DNA from: Betaproteobacteria bacterium
GTDB lineage: Bacteria > Pseudomonadota > Gammaproteobacteria > Burkholderiales > SG8-41
Length of the DNA: 64,000 bases
Assembly: GCA_016192825.1 (NCBI GenBank)
Contig: JACPTK010000031.1
Span: 32,635 to 96,634 of the forward strand
Direction of reading: 5' to 3'
Shown: positions 43,535-51,815 of the stretch, piece by piece
Layout: each line of letters begins with the position of its first letter
Numbering within the stretch: position 1 is the first letter of the stretch
The notes under the pieces: generated by a model
What the model saw: the letters and a program-made list of their open reading frames with translations, nothing else
What the model was told of the DNA's origin: nothing
Databases searched by the model: none
Translations under genes and position numbers: made by a program

Positions 43535-43984
43535 ATGAAACTTACCATCCCGCGCCCGCTCAAGCTGGAGCATGAAGAGCTCCACGAGCAGCTTCGGCGT
43601 GCTACCAGGGAAAGCGGGGGTCTTGGCGAGGCGGCGAAGGCTGTCGCCAAGCTGATGCACCCTCACTTCGTGAAGGAAGAAGAGTATGCGTTGCCGCCGC
43701 TGGGTTTGTTATCGCTGCTGGCGCAGGGACAAGTCACGCCGGACATGGCGGCCGTGTTGCCGATGACCGACAAATTGAAAGCGGAGCTCGGCGAGATGCT
43801 CGCGGAGCACAAGAGCATCGTCGCCGCGCTCAGGAATCTCGCGGATGTGGCGAAGCGTGAAAACAAGCCGGAGTATGCGGAGTTCGCGGACAAACTGATT
43901 CTGCACGCGCAAACCGAAGAGGAAGTGTCCTATCCTACGGCAATTCTCATCGGTGAGTATTTGAAACTGAAGCTCGGCAAGTAG
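43535..43984 (+). CDS. Hemerythrin-like protein
   Basis: 149 aa helical protein with His/Glu metal-site candidates: LEHEELHEQLRRA, MHPHFVKEEEYALPPLG, MLAEHKSIVAALRNL and LHAQTEEEVSYPTAIL. A strong SD (AAGGAG) precedes the ATG. The next gene is nnrS, suggesting a link to NO handling. Confidence 0.85.
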   Translation: MKLTIPRPLKLEHEELHEQLRRATRESGGLGEAAKAVAKLMHPHFVKEEEYALPPLGLLSLLAQGQVTPDMAAVLPMTDKLKAELGEMLAEHKSIVAALRNLADVAKRENKPEYAEFADKLILHAQTEEEVSYPTAILIGEYLKLKLGK

Positions 43985-44050
43985 CCGTATGTCCAGCTGG
44001 AGCGGGGGCTTCGCCTCCAATGGCGGCCACGGCAATTTGCGGCTTTCCTC

Positions 44051-45250
44051 ATGAACAAGCATCCACTTGCCCGATCAGTTCGATCCATGATGCCGCCGGC
44101 TGCGCCCGGCTTCGCCCTGTGGAACCTGGGTTTCCGCCCGTTCTACCTGCTCGCGAGCGTATTCAGCGCGTTCAGCGTGCTCGCCTGGGCCGCGCAGTAC
44201 TCGGGCTGGTTGCCGCACGCCTACCTGCAGGGGCCACTGTGGCACGGCCACGAGATGCTGTTCGGCTACACGATGGCGGTGATCGCCGGTTTTCTGCTGA
44301 CGGCGGTCCGCAACTGGACGGGGCGGCCGACGCCCGAAGGCGCGCCGCTGATGGCATTGGCGGCGCTGTGGGTGGCGGGACGGGTGCTGGTGCTGACGCC
44401 TTACGGCACCGTGGCAGCCGCGCTGAACGCGGCGTTTCCCGTTGCGCTCGCGCTCGCCATCGGCGTCCCGCTCGCGCAGTCCGGGAACACCCGCAATTAT
44501 TTCTTCATCGGGCTGCTGTTGTTGTTGGGCGCCCTGGTACTCGCGTTGCACCTGGCGTTGCTGGGCGCGGTCGAGGTTCCGCCGCAGCTCGGCCTGCGGC
44601 TCGCGCTGGACGTCGTGCTGTTCATCATGGCGGTCATGGGCGGCCGCGTCATACCGATGTTCACCAACAACGGCGTGCCGGGCGCCGATGCCCGGCGCCA
44701 CCCGCTGGTGGAGCGCCTCGCGCTGGGCTCCGTCCTGCTGCTGTTCCTCGCCGATGCGCTCCAGCTGCAGCCCGCCCCCGTTGCCGCGATCGCGCTGCTC
44801 GCGGCGGTCGCGCATGGCGCGCGCCTGTTCCTGTGGCGGCCGTGGCGAACGCTCGCCACGCCGCTGGTGTGGATACTGCACGCGGCCTACGCCTGGATCG
44901 TCGCGCACCTTGTTCTGCGCGGCCTGTCCGGGCTGGAGTGGCTGGCGGAGTCGTTCGCCGTCCACGCGCTGACCGTGGGCGCGATCGGCGGACTGACGCT
45001 GGGCATGATGACCCGCACCGCGCGCGGCCATACCGGGCGGGCGCTGCGCGCGGACGGCTACGAGATCGCGGCGTTCCTGCTGGTTCAATTCGCGGCGGCC
45101 GTCCGCGTTTTCGGGGCCATGGCCGCGCCGGCCCTGACCCTCGCGAGCATCCAGCTCTCCGCCGTGCTGTGGGCCGCGGCGTTCGGGCTCTACGCCGTGC
45201 GCTACTGGCCGATCCTTACCCGGGCCCGCTTCGACGGCAAGCCCGGCTAG
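44051..45250 (+). CDS. nnrS: NnrS family heme-copper membrane protein
   Basis: 399 aa with about 12 helices. Family motifs: FALWNLGFRPFYLLASVFSA, WHGHEMLFGYTMAVIAGFLL, NWTG, GGRVIPMFTNNGVPGA and MMTRTARGHTGR. NnrS proteins bind heme and copper and protect against NO stress in denitrifiers. An ATG overlapping frames upstream was not used. The stop is followed after 4 bases by a heptanucleotide array. Confidence 0.94.
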   Translation: MNKHPLARSVRSMMPPAAPGFALWNLGFRPFYLLASVFSAFSVLAWAAQYSGWLPHAYLQGPLWHGHEMLFGYTMAVIAGFLLTAVRNWTGRPTPEGAPLMALAALWVAGRVLVLTPYGTVAAALNAAFPVALALAIGVPLAQSGNTRNYFFIGLLLLLGALVLALHLALLGAVEVPPQLGLRLALDVVLFIMAVMGGRVIPMFTNNGVPGADARRHPLVERLALGSVLLLFLADALQLQPAPVAAIALLAAVAHGARLFLWRPWRTLATPLVWILHAAYAWIVAHLVLRGLSGLEWLAESFAVHALTVGAIGGLTLGMMTRTARGHTGRALRADGYEIAAFLLVQFAAAVRVFGAMAAPALTLASIQLSAVLWAAAFGLYAVRYWPILTRARFDGKPG

Positions 45251-45254
45251 AGAG

Positions 45255-45352
45255 GCGTGAACCGTGAACGGTGAACGGTGAATCGTGATTCGGGCCGCGA
45301 GCTGTGAGCCATGAGCTACGAGTCACGAAGCACGACCCACGAACCACGGAGT
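45255..45352. repeat. Degenerate heptanucleotide array after nnrS
   Basis: Fourteen heptads in exact 7-base register, for example GCGTGAA, CCGTGAA, CGGTGAA, TCGTGAT, then GTGAGCC, ATGAGCT, ACGAGTC, ACGAAGC, ACGAACC. The first half (GTGAACG) is approximately complementary to the second half (CGAACCAC), so it can fold on itself. Confidence 0.85.
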
Positions 45353-45357
45353 CTGAG

Positions 45358-45510
45358 ATGACGGAGCGCGTGGCCGTATGGCAGTGCATCGGCTGCGGCA
45401 GGATCGAAGGGCCGCAGCCGTGCATCGGGGTGTGCGAGGACCGGCGAACTTATCTCGCGCTGCAGGCGAGCGCCCGTCGCGCCCTGGGGTCGCTCGCCAC
45501 CGGCGAGTAG
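45358..45510 (+). CDS. Small Cys-rich protein (50 aa)
   Basis: MTERVAVWQCIGCGRIEGPQ then PCIGVCEDRRTYLALQASAR. Four Cys in a C-x2-C ... C-x3-C arrangement suggest a zinc or Fe-S knuckle. Below common length limits, but the composition is clearly protein-like and similar small proteins occur in betaproteobacteria as far as I recall. Function unknown. It lies between nnrS and the convergent nitronate monooxygenase gene. Confidence 0.7.
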   Translation: MTERVAVWQCIGCGRIEGPQPCIGVCEDRRTYLALQASARRALGSLATGE

Positions 45511-45530
45511 CTGGAGCCCCGAGACTTTCC

Positions 45531-46691
45531 TTACGCCGCGGCCGGGCGGCGCTCTTCCTCCAACTCCGGCATAACGCCGGTCAGAAAATAGCGGATCAGG
45601 TCGGCTGCCGGCCGGATGGCAGCGCCAAACGGGAGGCTTTCCGAGCCGCGGAAGAACAATCCTTTCTTGACGTCGCCGTTCATCGCGAACGCGAGCCGCG
45701 TGTCGATGCAGAACTGGCCGATGCTGGCGATGCCGTCCCGCAGCCCGCACATCGCGAGGCACTTGGTTCCCGGCACGCAGCGCCGGGGGTCCGCCTTGGC
45801 GTTGGCTTGCAGCCCCTTCTCGTGCTTGAGGTAGCTTCTGAGCCACGGCGTCAAAACGGCCCGCGCCGGCAGCCCGGCGACGCTCATGAAGGTCACGATG
45901 TCCTCGGGACGCGCCTCGGCCAGAACCTTCTTGAAGTTCGGATGGGCGTCACCCTCTTCGCATACCGCGAACGGCGTGCCGATCTGCACCGCCGCCGCGC
46001 CGAGCGCGAGCAGGCGCCGGATTTTCTCGTGGCTGTTGATGCCGCCCGCGGGGATCAGCGGGACGCGGTTGCGCTCGATCCCCAGTTCCCGGAACAGCTC
46101 GAAAACGGCGGACAGCACCGGCTCGAAGTCGAAGCGCGGATCGGCGATTTCCTCCGCGCGCGTGGCGCCGAGATGCCCGCCGGCGTAGCGCGGATGCTCG
46201 ATCACGATCGCATCCGGCAGTCGGTTCTTGCGCAGCCATTTCTTGAGCACGATGCCGATGCCGCGCGCGTCCGAGAGGATCGGGATCAGCGCGACCTCCG
46301 GGAAATCCTTCGTCATGTCCGGCAGGTCGAGCGGGAGCCCCGCGCCCATCACGATCGCATGCGCGCCGCTCTCGCACGACTGGCGGACGTACTGCGCGTG
46401 CGCCGAGACCGCCTTCATCACGTTGACCGCGATCGCGCCGCGTCCTTCCGAGATCGCGAGCGCCCACCGGATTTCCCGGTCGAGCGCGGTCAGGTTCATG
46501 CCGTCGAGGATGTCCGGGTCCCGGCAACCCTGCGCGCGCGCGAGGAGGTCGGGATGGTGGTGGCGCAGCTCCACGCTGGATATCGTGCCGAGCGCGCCCA
46601 GGCTTGCCACGGCGCCGGCGAGCCGGTGCGCCGAGACGCCGATGCCCATACCGCCCTGAACAATGGGAAGCAGCGGACGCCTTTTCAGCAT
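45531..46691 (-). CDS. Nitronate monooxygenase-family flavoprotein
   Basis: 386 aa FMN-dependent TIM-barrel protein of the 2-nitropropane dioxygenase/NMO family, which oxidises nitronates to carbonyls and nitrite. Motifs: PIVQGGMGIGVSAHRLAGAV, HAIVMGAGLPLDLPD, IVIEHPRYAGGHLG, PLIPAGGINSHEKIRRLLAL and GAAAVQIGTPFAVCEE. A Cys-rich insert near residue 310 (CVPGTKCLAMCG) is unusual for simple NMOs. ATG at 46689-46691 matches the family start; the frame extends 25 codons further. A symmetric FNR-like site lies upstream at 46802. Confidence 0.85.
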   Translation of the reverse strand: MLKRRPLLPIVQGGMGIGVSAHRLAGAVASLGALGTISSVELRHHHPDLLARAQGCRDPDILDGMNLTALDREIRWALAISEGRGAIAVNVMKAVSAHAQYVRQSCESGAHAIVMGAGLPLDLPDMTKDFPEVALIPILSDARGIGIVLKKWLRKNRLPDAIVIEHPRYAGGHLGATRAEEIADPRFDFEPVLSAVFELFRELGIERNRVPLIPAGGINSHEKIRRLLALGAAAVQIGTPFAVCEEGDAHPNFKKVLAEARPEDIVTFMSVAGLPARAVLTPWLRSYLKHEKGLQANAKADPRRCVPGTKCLAMCGLRDGIASIGQFCIDTRLAFAMNGDVKKGLFFRGSESLPFGAAIRPAADLIRYFLTGVMPELEEERRPAAA

Positions 46692-46801
46692 CAAGCGCGG
46701 CGAATCAGGCCAGGATAGCGTTGGCGCCGGCACGATCCAACTGCTTGTTTTCGCTATTGACTTCAATGATGGCAGTATAGGCTGCGCCGCCGCGCCGTCG
46801 T

Positions 46802-46815
46802 TTGACCTAGGTCAA
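46802..46815. promoter_or_regulatory. FNR/Dnr-type palindrome TTGACCTAGGTCAA
   Basis: Perfectly symmetric TTGAC-N4-GTCAA, 110 bases upstream of the nitronate monooxygenase ATG on the minus strand. Predicted transcript start near 46767. Confidence 0.6.
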
Positions 46816-46863
46816 TAGTCGCGGATGGGCCGCTGCCCGCCGCTGCGGGCAGCACCCGGATTC

Positions 46864-47376
46864 TCAAGGAAAAAACGGAAACTGCAACCGGAGGGCACTC
46901 AGCAGCCGCGCCGGGGTTGGCAGCCTGAATACCGGTGCCGCCGCGTCGAGCGCGTTCTTCAGCAGCAAGCCGAGCTCGGTGTCGCCCTCGATGAGGAGGC
47001 GCCGGCCGAAGAACAGGGTGTCGGGGTCCTCGCGGCGCAGCGCGAGCGCGAGGAAATCGCTCGCGGTGGCGCTGATCGTGACATCGGGCCGCACTTCGCC
47101 GCAGGCGACGACGCCACCGCGCCGGATCGCGAACGTCAGGCGCAATCCGACGTCACGCACGCCGATCGCGACGATCTTGCCGCAGGCGGCGGGGAGGCTG
47201 GCGCCGCTCACGCTGTCACCCAGCCACAAGTTGACCGCGATCGCCGCCGCGAGCGCGGGCGGGTACTGGGGCAACCGCGCGAGCAGCGCGCTCAACGGTC
47301 GGGGAAAACGCGGCAACAGCTGGTCGCCCGGGCGCTCCCGGGCGCCGGGCGGGGGATCACCGAGACGTGGCGTCAT
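46864..47376 (-). CDS. ubiT: Ubiquinone biosynthesis accessory factor UbiT (SCP2 domain)
   Basis: 170 aa lipid-binding SCP2-fold protein required with UbiU and UbiV for oxygen-independent ubiquinone synthesis. The SCP2 core shows CGKIVAIGVRDVGLRLTFAI, CGEVRPDVTISATASDFLAL and REDPDTLFFGRRLLIEGDTE, the last being the UbiT/YhbT hallmark. ATG overlaps the ubiV stop by 4 bases. Confidence 0.88.
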   Translation of the reverse strand: MTPRLGDPPPGARERPGDQLLPRFPRPLSALLARLPQYPPALAAAIAVNLWLGDSVSGASLPAACGKIVAIGVRDVGLRLTFAIRRGGVVACGEVRPDVTISATASDFLALALRREDPDTLFFGRRLLIEGDTELGLLLKNALDAAAPVFRLPTPARLLSALRLQFPFFP

Positions 47377-48269
47377 GGGGCGTTTCCGGGCGGGGTCATG
47401 CCGGGGAGCGCGCGCCAGTAGCCGTCGCACGTCGCTCCGGGCGCCAGTTGCTCGAGTTCGCGCGCGGCCGCGGCGGCATCGAGGGCCCCGATCATGCGCT
47501 GCCGGAAAAGCGCGATGACGTCCGCCGTGTGGCGCGATTGCGGACTGATGCGCACCGCGTCTACGCCGAGCCCCGCGAGGTCGTCGAGATCGGCGATCAG
47601 GCAGTGGACATGGGCGGACTGGGTCTGGATGCCGTTCAGGACGAGGAACGGCGCGCCCTCGAGTGTGTCGAGCGGAAGCCCGTCAGGATGGTCGATGCAG
47701 CTGAACCGGCAATCGTCTTTCGGCAGGTTGTTGCGGCGCGCGGTGAAACAGCGCGCCGAGAAGGCGAGCGGCAGCCGGCCGAACGCGAGCACTTCGGTCT
47801 CGACCCCGGCGGGCCGGGCGTGCTGCATGTCCTCCAGCACGTGGCGCGGCATTTCCACGGGCATCACCCAGCGCCGGACGCCCAGCCCGGCGAGCACGGA
47901 GAGGGTGTGCGGGTTGTAAACGTTGAGGTGCGGTCCGGCGATGAACGGCGCCGCGCCCGCAAGCACATTCACTGCCCCCATGTCGTTCGCCTCGACCGGG
48001 AAACGGCCGTTGCCGGCGATGCGGCGCAGGGTTCTCAAGTCCGACTCGGATTCGGTCAGCGCCTGGGTCGACAGCACGACCTCCTTGCCGGCTGCTTCCA
48101 GCGCCGCGGCAAGATCCAGCCAGTCGGACAGGCGCAGCTCGTGACGGCGCGAGCAGATCACTTCGCCGAGGTACACGATGTCAACGGACGAGCGCGCGAT
48201 CTCCTCGTAGAACCTCACGACCGACTGGCGCGGCCAGTAGTAGAGCAGCGGTCCGAGCGCGAGCTTCAT
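47373..48269 (-). CDS. ubiV: Oxygen-independent ubiquinone hydroxylation protein UbiV
   Basis: 298 aa U32-peptidase-family [4Fe-4S] protein forming a heterodimer with UbiU. Starts MKLALGPLLYYWPRQSVVRF. Cluster cysteines occur in FSARCFTARRNNLPKDDCRF and FSCIDHPDG. EANDMGAVNVLAGAAPFIAG is typical. It lies 22 bases after ubiU and is coupled to ubiT. Confidence 0.92.
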   Translation of the reverse strand: MKLALGPLLYYWPRQSVVRFYEEIARSSVDIVYLGEVICSRRHELRLSDWLDLAAALEAAGKEVVLSTQALTESESDLRTLRRIAGNGRFPVEANDMGAVNVLAGAAPFIAGPHLNVYNPHTLSVLAGLGVRRWVMPVEMPRHVLEDMQHARPAGVETEVLAFGRLPLAFSARCFTARRNNLPKDDCRFSCIDHPDGLPLDTLEGAPFLVLNGIQTQSAHVHCLIADLDDLAGLGVDAVRISPQSRHTADVIALFRQRMIGALDAAAAARELEQLAPGATCDGYWRALPGMTPPGNAP

Positions 48270-48291
48270 GAGGGCTGCCGGCGGCGCGGTT

Positions 48292-49326
48292 TCATTTCCA
48301 GGGACGGTGGTAGGCGCCGAGCGTGTGGCTCTGTCCCTCGGACATCCGGCGCAGCTCCTCGGACCAGCGCGGCTGCGGCGCGGCGGTGCCCTGCGCGCAT
48401 GCATCGAGCGCCTGGCGCCACACGCGGGTGACCGCGGCGACGTAGGCGGGACTGCGCTGGCGCCCCTCGATCTTGACGGCGGCGACGCCGATGCGGTCGA
48501 GTTCCGGCAGCAGCTCGAGCGCGTTCAGGCTGGCCGGCTCCTCGATCGCGTAGTAGACATCGTCACCCGCCTTGAAGCGGCCCTTGCACAGTGTCGGATA
48601 GGCCGCGTTCTCGTTTGCGCCGTAGCGGTCGATCAGCACGCCGTTCAGCCGCGCCTCGAGCCCGCTCGCTTTCTGCTCCCACCGCACCGCCTTGGCCGGC
48701 GAGCACGCGCCGGTCATGTTGGGGGACTCCCCGGTCACGTAGGAGGAGAGCGCGCAGCGGCCTTCGACCATCACGCACAGGCTGCCGAAGCCGAACACTT
48801 CGATCTCGACCGGCGTGTTGCGGATGACCTGCTCGACCTGCGCCAGCGACAGCACGCGCGGCAGCACCGCGCGGCGCACGTTGAAGTGCCGGTGGTAGAA
48901 GTTGATCGCCTCGTAGCTGGTCGCCGAGCCCTGCACCGAAAGATGGATCCGCAGCTGCGGATGCGTCCGGACGGCGTAGCGCATGAGCCCCGCGTCGGCG
49001 ATGATGACGGCGTCGAAGCCGAGGCCGGCCGCGGTGTCCACGGCCCGGGTCCAGCGCTGCCAGGTCGCCGGCTGCGGATAGGTGTTGATCGCGAGCAGCA
49101 CCTTCGTGCCGCTGCGATGCGCGTAGTCGAGGCCGTCGCGCGCGGCGGGGAGCTCGAAATTGAGCCCGCCGAAGTTGCGGGCGTTGGTGTTGTCGCGCAA
49201 GCCGATATAGACGCTGTCGGCGCCGTTGTCCACCGCGGCGCGCAGCGAGGGAAGGTTGCCCGCCGGACACACCAGCTCGATGCGCGCGGATTTTCCCGTT
49301 GGCGGGAGGCCGTTCGTTGTCGTCAC
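48292..49326 (-). CDS. ubiU: Oxygen-independent ubiquinone hydroxylation protein UbiU
   Basis: 344 aa U32-family [4Fe-4S] partner of UbiV. Motifs: IELVCPAGNLPSLRAAVDNG, DSVYIGLRDNTNARNFGGLN, HLSVQGSATSYEAINFY and the Cys cluster FGSLCVMVEGRCALSSYVTG with GACSPAKAV. GTG at 49324-49326 is the likely start; the family N-terminus begins about 14 residues later, so a shorter form is possible. An FNR-type palindrome lies 114 bases upstream, in line with known FNR control of these genes in enterobacteria. Confidence 0.9.
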   Translation of the reverse strand: MTTTNGLPPTGKSARIELVCPAGNLPSLRAAVDNGADSVYIGLRDNTNARNFGGLNFELPAARDGLDYAHRSGTKVLLAINTYPQPATWQRWTRAVDTAAGLGFDAVIIADAGLMRYAVRTHPQLRIHLSVQGSATSYEAINFYHRHFNVRRAVLPRVLSLAQVEQVIRNTPVEIEVFGFGSLCVMVEGRCALSSYVTGESPNMTGACSPAKAVRWEQKASGLEARLNGVLIDRYGANENAAYPTLCKGRFKAGDDVYYAIEEPASLNALELLPELDRIGVAAVKIEGRQRSPAYVAAVTRVWRQALDACAQGTAAPQPRWSEELRRMSEGQSHTLGAYHRPWK

Positions 49327-49439
49327 CGGGACGGCACCCGCGCGACCGGGGAACTGATCCTGAGCGATCCCGGTCGCTGGGGCGGGAGGCGAACCTTCGG
49401 CATAAACGAGAAGTATCGACGATGGCCGCCGTGCGCACT

Positions 49440-49453
49440 TTGACAAACGTCAA
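49440..49453. promoter_or_regulatory. FNR/Dnr-type palindrome TTGACAAACGTCAA
   Basis: TTGAC-N4-GTCAA between the divergent ubiUVT and sirB-like genes. Positioned at -41.5 it would give starts near 49405 (ubiU, minus) and 49488 (sirB, plus), both suitable. Confidence 0.65.
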
Positions 49454-49511
49454 AGTCTTCGCTGCTAGAATCCGCGTGCCGGGGGATGCCGGGGACAACA
49501 GCGGGAGTCGG

Positions 49512-49892
49512 ATGGACTACGCCGTGCTGATGCAGGTGCACGTTGCCTGTGCCGTATTGTCGTACGCCGGGTTTTTCACGCGTGGCGTATGGATGATCCG
49601 CGACTCCCCCCTGCTGGAGCGGCGCTGGGTGAGGATCGTGCCGCACGTCAACGATACGATCCTGCTGGCCGCGGCGATCGCCCTGGCGGTCATGCTCCGC
49701 CAGTATCCCCTCGTCCATGGCTGGCTGACGGCCAAGGTGATCGGCCTGGTCTTCTACATCCTGCTCGGAATGGCCGCCCTGCGCCCCGGCAGGACGAAAT
49801 CGGCCCGGGTGGCCGCGTGGATCGGCGCACAGGCGGCATTCCTCTACATCGTGGCTGTCGCGTACACGCGGAATCCCCTGGTCCTGTTGTAA
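49512..49892 (+). CDS. SirB2-like membrane protein
   Basis: 126 aa with four hydrophobic helices, starting MDYAVLMQVHVACAVLSYAG. Family features: FFTRGVWMIRDSPLLERRWV, RIVPHVNDTILLAAAIALAV and WLTAKVIGLVFYILLG. SirB proteins are uncharacterised membrane proteins, often linked to invasion or redox loci. Divergent from ubiUVT and sharing its FNR-type site. The next gene begins 1 base after the stop. Confidence 0.85.
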   Translation: MDYAVLMQVHVACAVLSYAGFFTRGVWMIRDSPLLERRWVRIVPHVNDTILLAAAIALAVMLRQYPLVHGWLTAKVIGLVFYILLGMAALRPGRTKSARVAAWIGAQAAFLYIVAVAYTRNPLVLL

Positions 49893-49893
49893 G

Positions 49894-50436
49894 ATGATCC
49901 CCATGAGCGATTTTCCGCAGCCCGCCCCTGATTTCTCGCAGCCGCTCGAGGCGCTGAGGGCGTGTCACGAGCGCATCCGCTCGCAGTGCGGCACGCTGCG
50001 CAGGCTGGTCGCGCACATGCAGGACCACGGTTGCGACGACCAGGCGCGGCAGGCGGCGGGGGCCGTGATGCGCTATTTCGACACGGCCGCGCGCCACCAT
50101 CACGCCGACGAGGAGGAGGACCTGCTGCCGCGGATGATGGCGGCGGCAACGGTCGGCCGCGGCTCGAAGCTGACGCGCCTCATCGCCGACATCGCCACCG
50201 AGCACAAGGAGATGAGCCGGGTGTGGACCGAGCTGCGTGCCGTGCTGCAGGAAATCTCGGTTGGCGAGAACACGATCCTCGACCCGCTCAACGTCGACCG
50301 CTTCGTCAAGCTCAACCACTGCCACATCGTGATGGAGGAAGCGAACGTCTACCCGCTCGCGGAGATGCTGCTGTCCCGGGACGACCTCGCCGAGATCGGC
50401 TCCAGCATGGCGCAGCGCCGGGGCCAGCCCGGCTGA
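49894..50436 (+). CDS. Hemerythrin domain protein
   Basis: 180 aa. Diiron-site candidates: ALRACHERIRSQCGTLRRL, RHHHADEEEDLLPRMM, IATEHKEMSRVWTELRA and LNHCHIVMEEANVYPLAE. Follows sirB by 1 base, so it is likely in the same FNR-controlled transcript. An ATG at 49903 is an equally possible start. Likely binds O2 or NO. Confidence 0.88.
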   Translation: MIPMSDFPQPAPDFSQPLEALRACHERIRSQCGTLRRLVAHMQDHGCDDQARQAAGAVMRYFDTAARHHHADEEEDLLPRMMAAATVGRGSKLTRLIADIATEHKEMSRVWTELRAVLQEISVGENTILDPLNVDRFVKLNHCHIVMEEANVYPLAEMLLSRDDLAEIGSSMAQRRGQPG

Positions 50437-50454
50437 GGGCGTTTCCGTCCCGGT

Positions 50455-50468
50455 TTGACCTGAATCAA
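50455..50468. promoter_or_regulatory. FNR/Anr-type palindrome TTGACCTGAATCAA
   Basis: TTGAC-N4-ATCAA 45 bases upstream of the DUF4010 gene. Predicted start near 50503 leaves a short leader. Confidence 0.6.
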
Positions 50469-50513
50469 GCCCCGTCCCGCCGGGCGCGGATACCCTGATC
50501 CGCGAGGCCCGAG

Positions 50514-51782
50514 ATGGACGACATCCTCGCTTTTTCCGAGGGGCTGCGCACCCCCTTCAAGCTGCTCACCAGCCTGGCGATCGGCCTGCTGCTGGGGCTG
50601 CAGCGCGAGCGCACGCCGAGCGCGAAAGCCGGCCTGCGGACCTTCGCGCTGGTCGCCCTGTTCGGCACCGTCTCGGGCCTGATCGCGGATGCGGCCGCGG
50701 GCGCCTGGATCATCGCCGCCGGCCTGGTCCTGGTCGGGCTGATGATCATCGCCGCCTATCACCACGCCGAGGAGGGGCCGGAGGCGGATTCCGGCACGAC
50801 GACGGTGATCGCCGTGCTGCTGTGCTACGTCCTCGGCGTCATGGTGTGGTACGACCGCAGCCAGCTGGCGGTCTCGATCGGCATCGTCGCGACCGTGCTG
50901 CTGCAGTTCAAGACCGAGCTGCACGGCTTTTCCGAAAAGCTTTCGCGGCAGGAACTGTCGAGCGTGCTGCAGTTCGCCGTGCTCTCGTTCATCGTCCTGC
51001 CGCTGCTGCCCAACGAGGGCTTCGACCCGTACCGCGTGCTCAATCCCTATCACATCTGGCTGATGGTGGTGCTGATCTCGGGAATCAGCCTGGCGGGCTA
51101 TCTCGCGTTGCGCCTGATCGGAACCGGGAAGAGCCTGCCGCTGGTCGGCGCTCTCGGCGGCCTGGTGTCGAGCACCGCGACGACGCTGGTGTACGCGCGG
51201 CAGGGCGCTGCCGGTGCCGCAATGGCCCCGATCGCCAGCATCATCATAACGATCGCCAATCTGGCGGTGCTGGCACGCATCGCGCTCGTGAGCGCCGTGG
51301 TCGCGCCCTCCGCGCTGCCCCTGATGCTGCCCGTGCTCGGGAGCGGGCTCGCGCTCGGCCTGGTCGCGCTCATGCGCCGGTTGCGCACGATGGTGGCGGC
51401 GCCGCAGCTCGCGGTGCCCGAGCTCGAGAACCCCACCAACCTGCGGGTCGCGCTCGGCTTCGGCGCGCTCTACGCGCTCATCCTGTTCGGTTCGGCGTGG
51501 CTTTCCGAGCGCGCCGGCAGCCATGGACTGTACGCGATTGCGGTTCCAAGCGGGTTCACGAACGTCGACGCGATCACGCTCTCGAGCCTGGGGCTGTTCA
51601 ACAGCGGCACGGTGAGCGCGGCGGTCGCGGCCACTGCCGTGGGCCTGGCATTCATTTCGAACGTCGCGTTCAAGCTCGGCGTGCTGCTGTTCCTGGGCAG
51701 TCGTGAGTTGCTGAAGCAGTGCGCGCCGTCATTGATCGCCTCGGTCGTCGGAATTGTGGCGGGTTTGCTGTTTTTCGCCTAA
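50514..51782 (+). CDS. MgtC/SapB-DUF4010 membrane protein
   Basis: 422 aa, about 12 helices. The N-terminal MgtC/SapB-like part shows LLTSLAIGLLLGLQRERTPS and AGLRTFALVALFGTVSGLI. The C-terminal DUF4010 part shows LVGALGGLVSSTATTLVYAR and a second hydrophobic bundle. Function unsettled; MgtC relatives affect membrane potential and ion homeostasis. Preceded by an FNR-type site. Confidence 0.88.
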   Translation: MDDILAFSEGLRTPFKLLTSLAIGLLLGLQRERTPSAKAGLRTFALVALFGTVSGLIADAAAGAWIIAAGLVLVGLMIIAAYHHAEEGPEADSGTTTVIAVLLCYVLGVMVWYDRSQLAVSIGIVATVLLQFKTELHGFSEKLSRQELSSVLQFAVLSFIVLPLLPNEGFDPYRVLNPYHIWLMVVLISGISLAGYLALRLIGTGKSLPLVGALGGLVSSTATTLVYARQGAAGAAMAPIASIIITIANLAVLARIALVSAVVAPSALPLMLPVLGSGLALGLVALMRRLRTMVAAPQLAVPELENPTNLRVALGFGALYALILFGSAWLSERAGSHGLYAIAVPSGFTNVDAITLSSLGLFNSGTVSAAVAATAVGLAFISNVAFKLGVLLFLGSRELLKQCAPSLIASVVGIVAGLLFFA

Positions 51783-51789
51783 CTACAGA

Positions 51790-51812
51790 TAGACAGGATT
51801 AAAAGGATCCGG
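51790..51812. repeat. Partial dispersed ACAGGATT-type repeat
   Basis: AGACAGGATTAAAAGGATCC, two half-sites 10 bases apart, between the DUF4010 stop and the nicotinamidase start. Related to copies at 10949, 40127 and 62676. Confidence 0.5.
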
Positions 51813-51815
51813 ATC

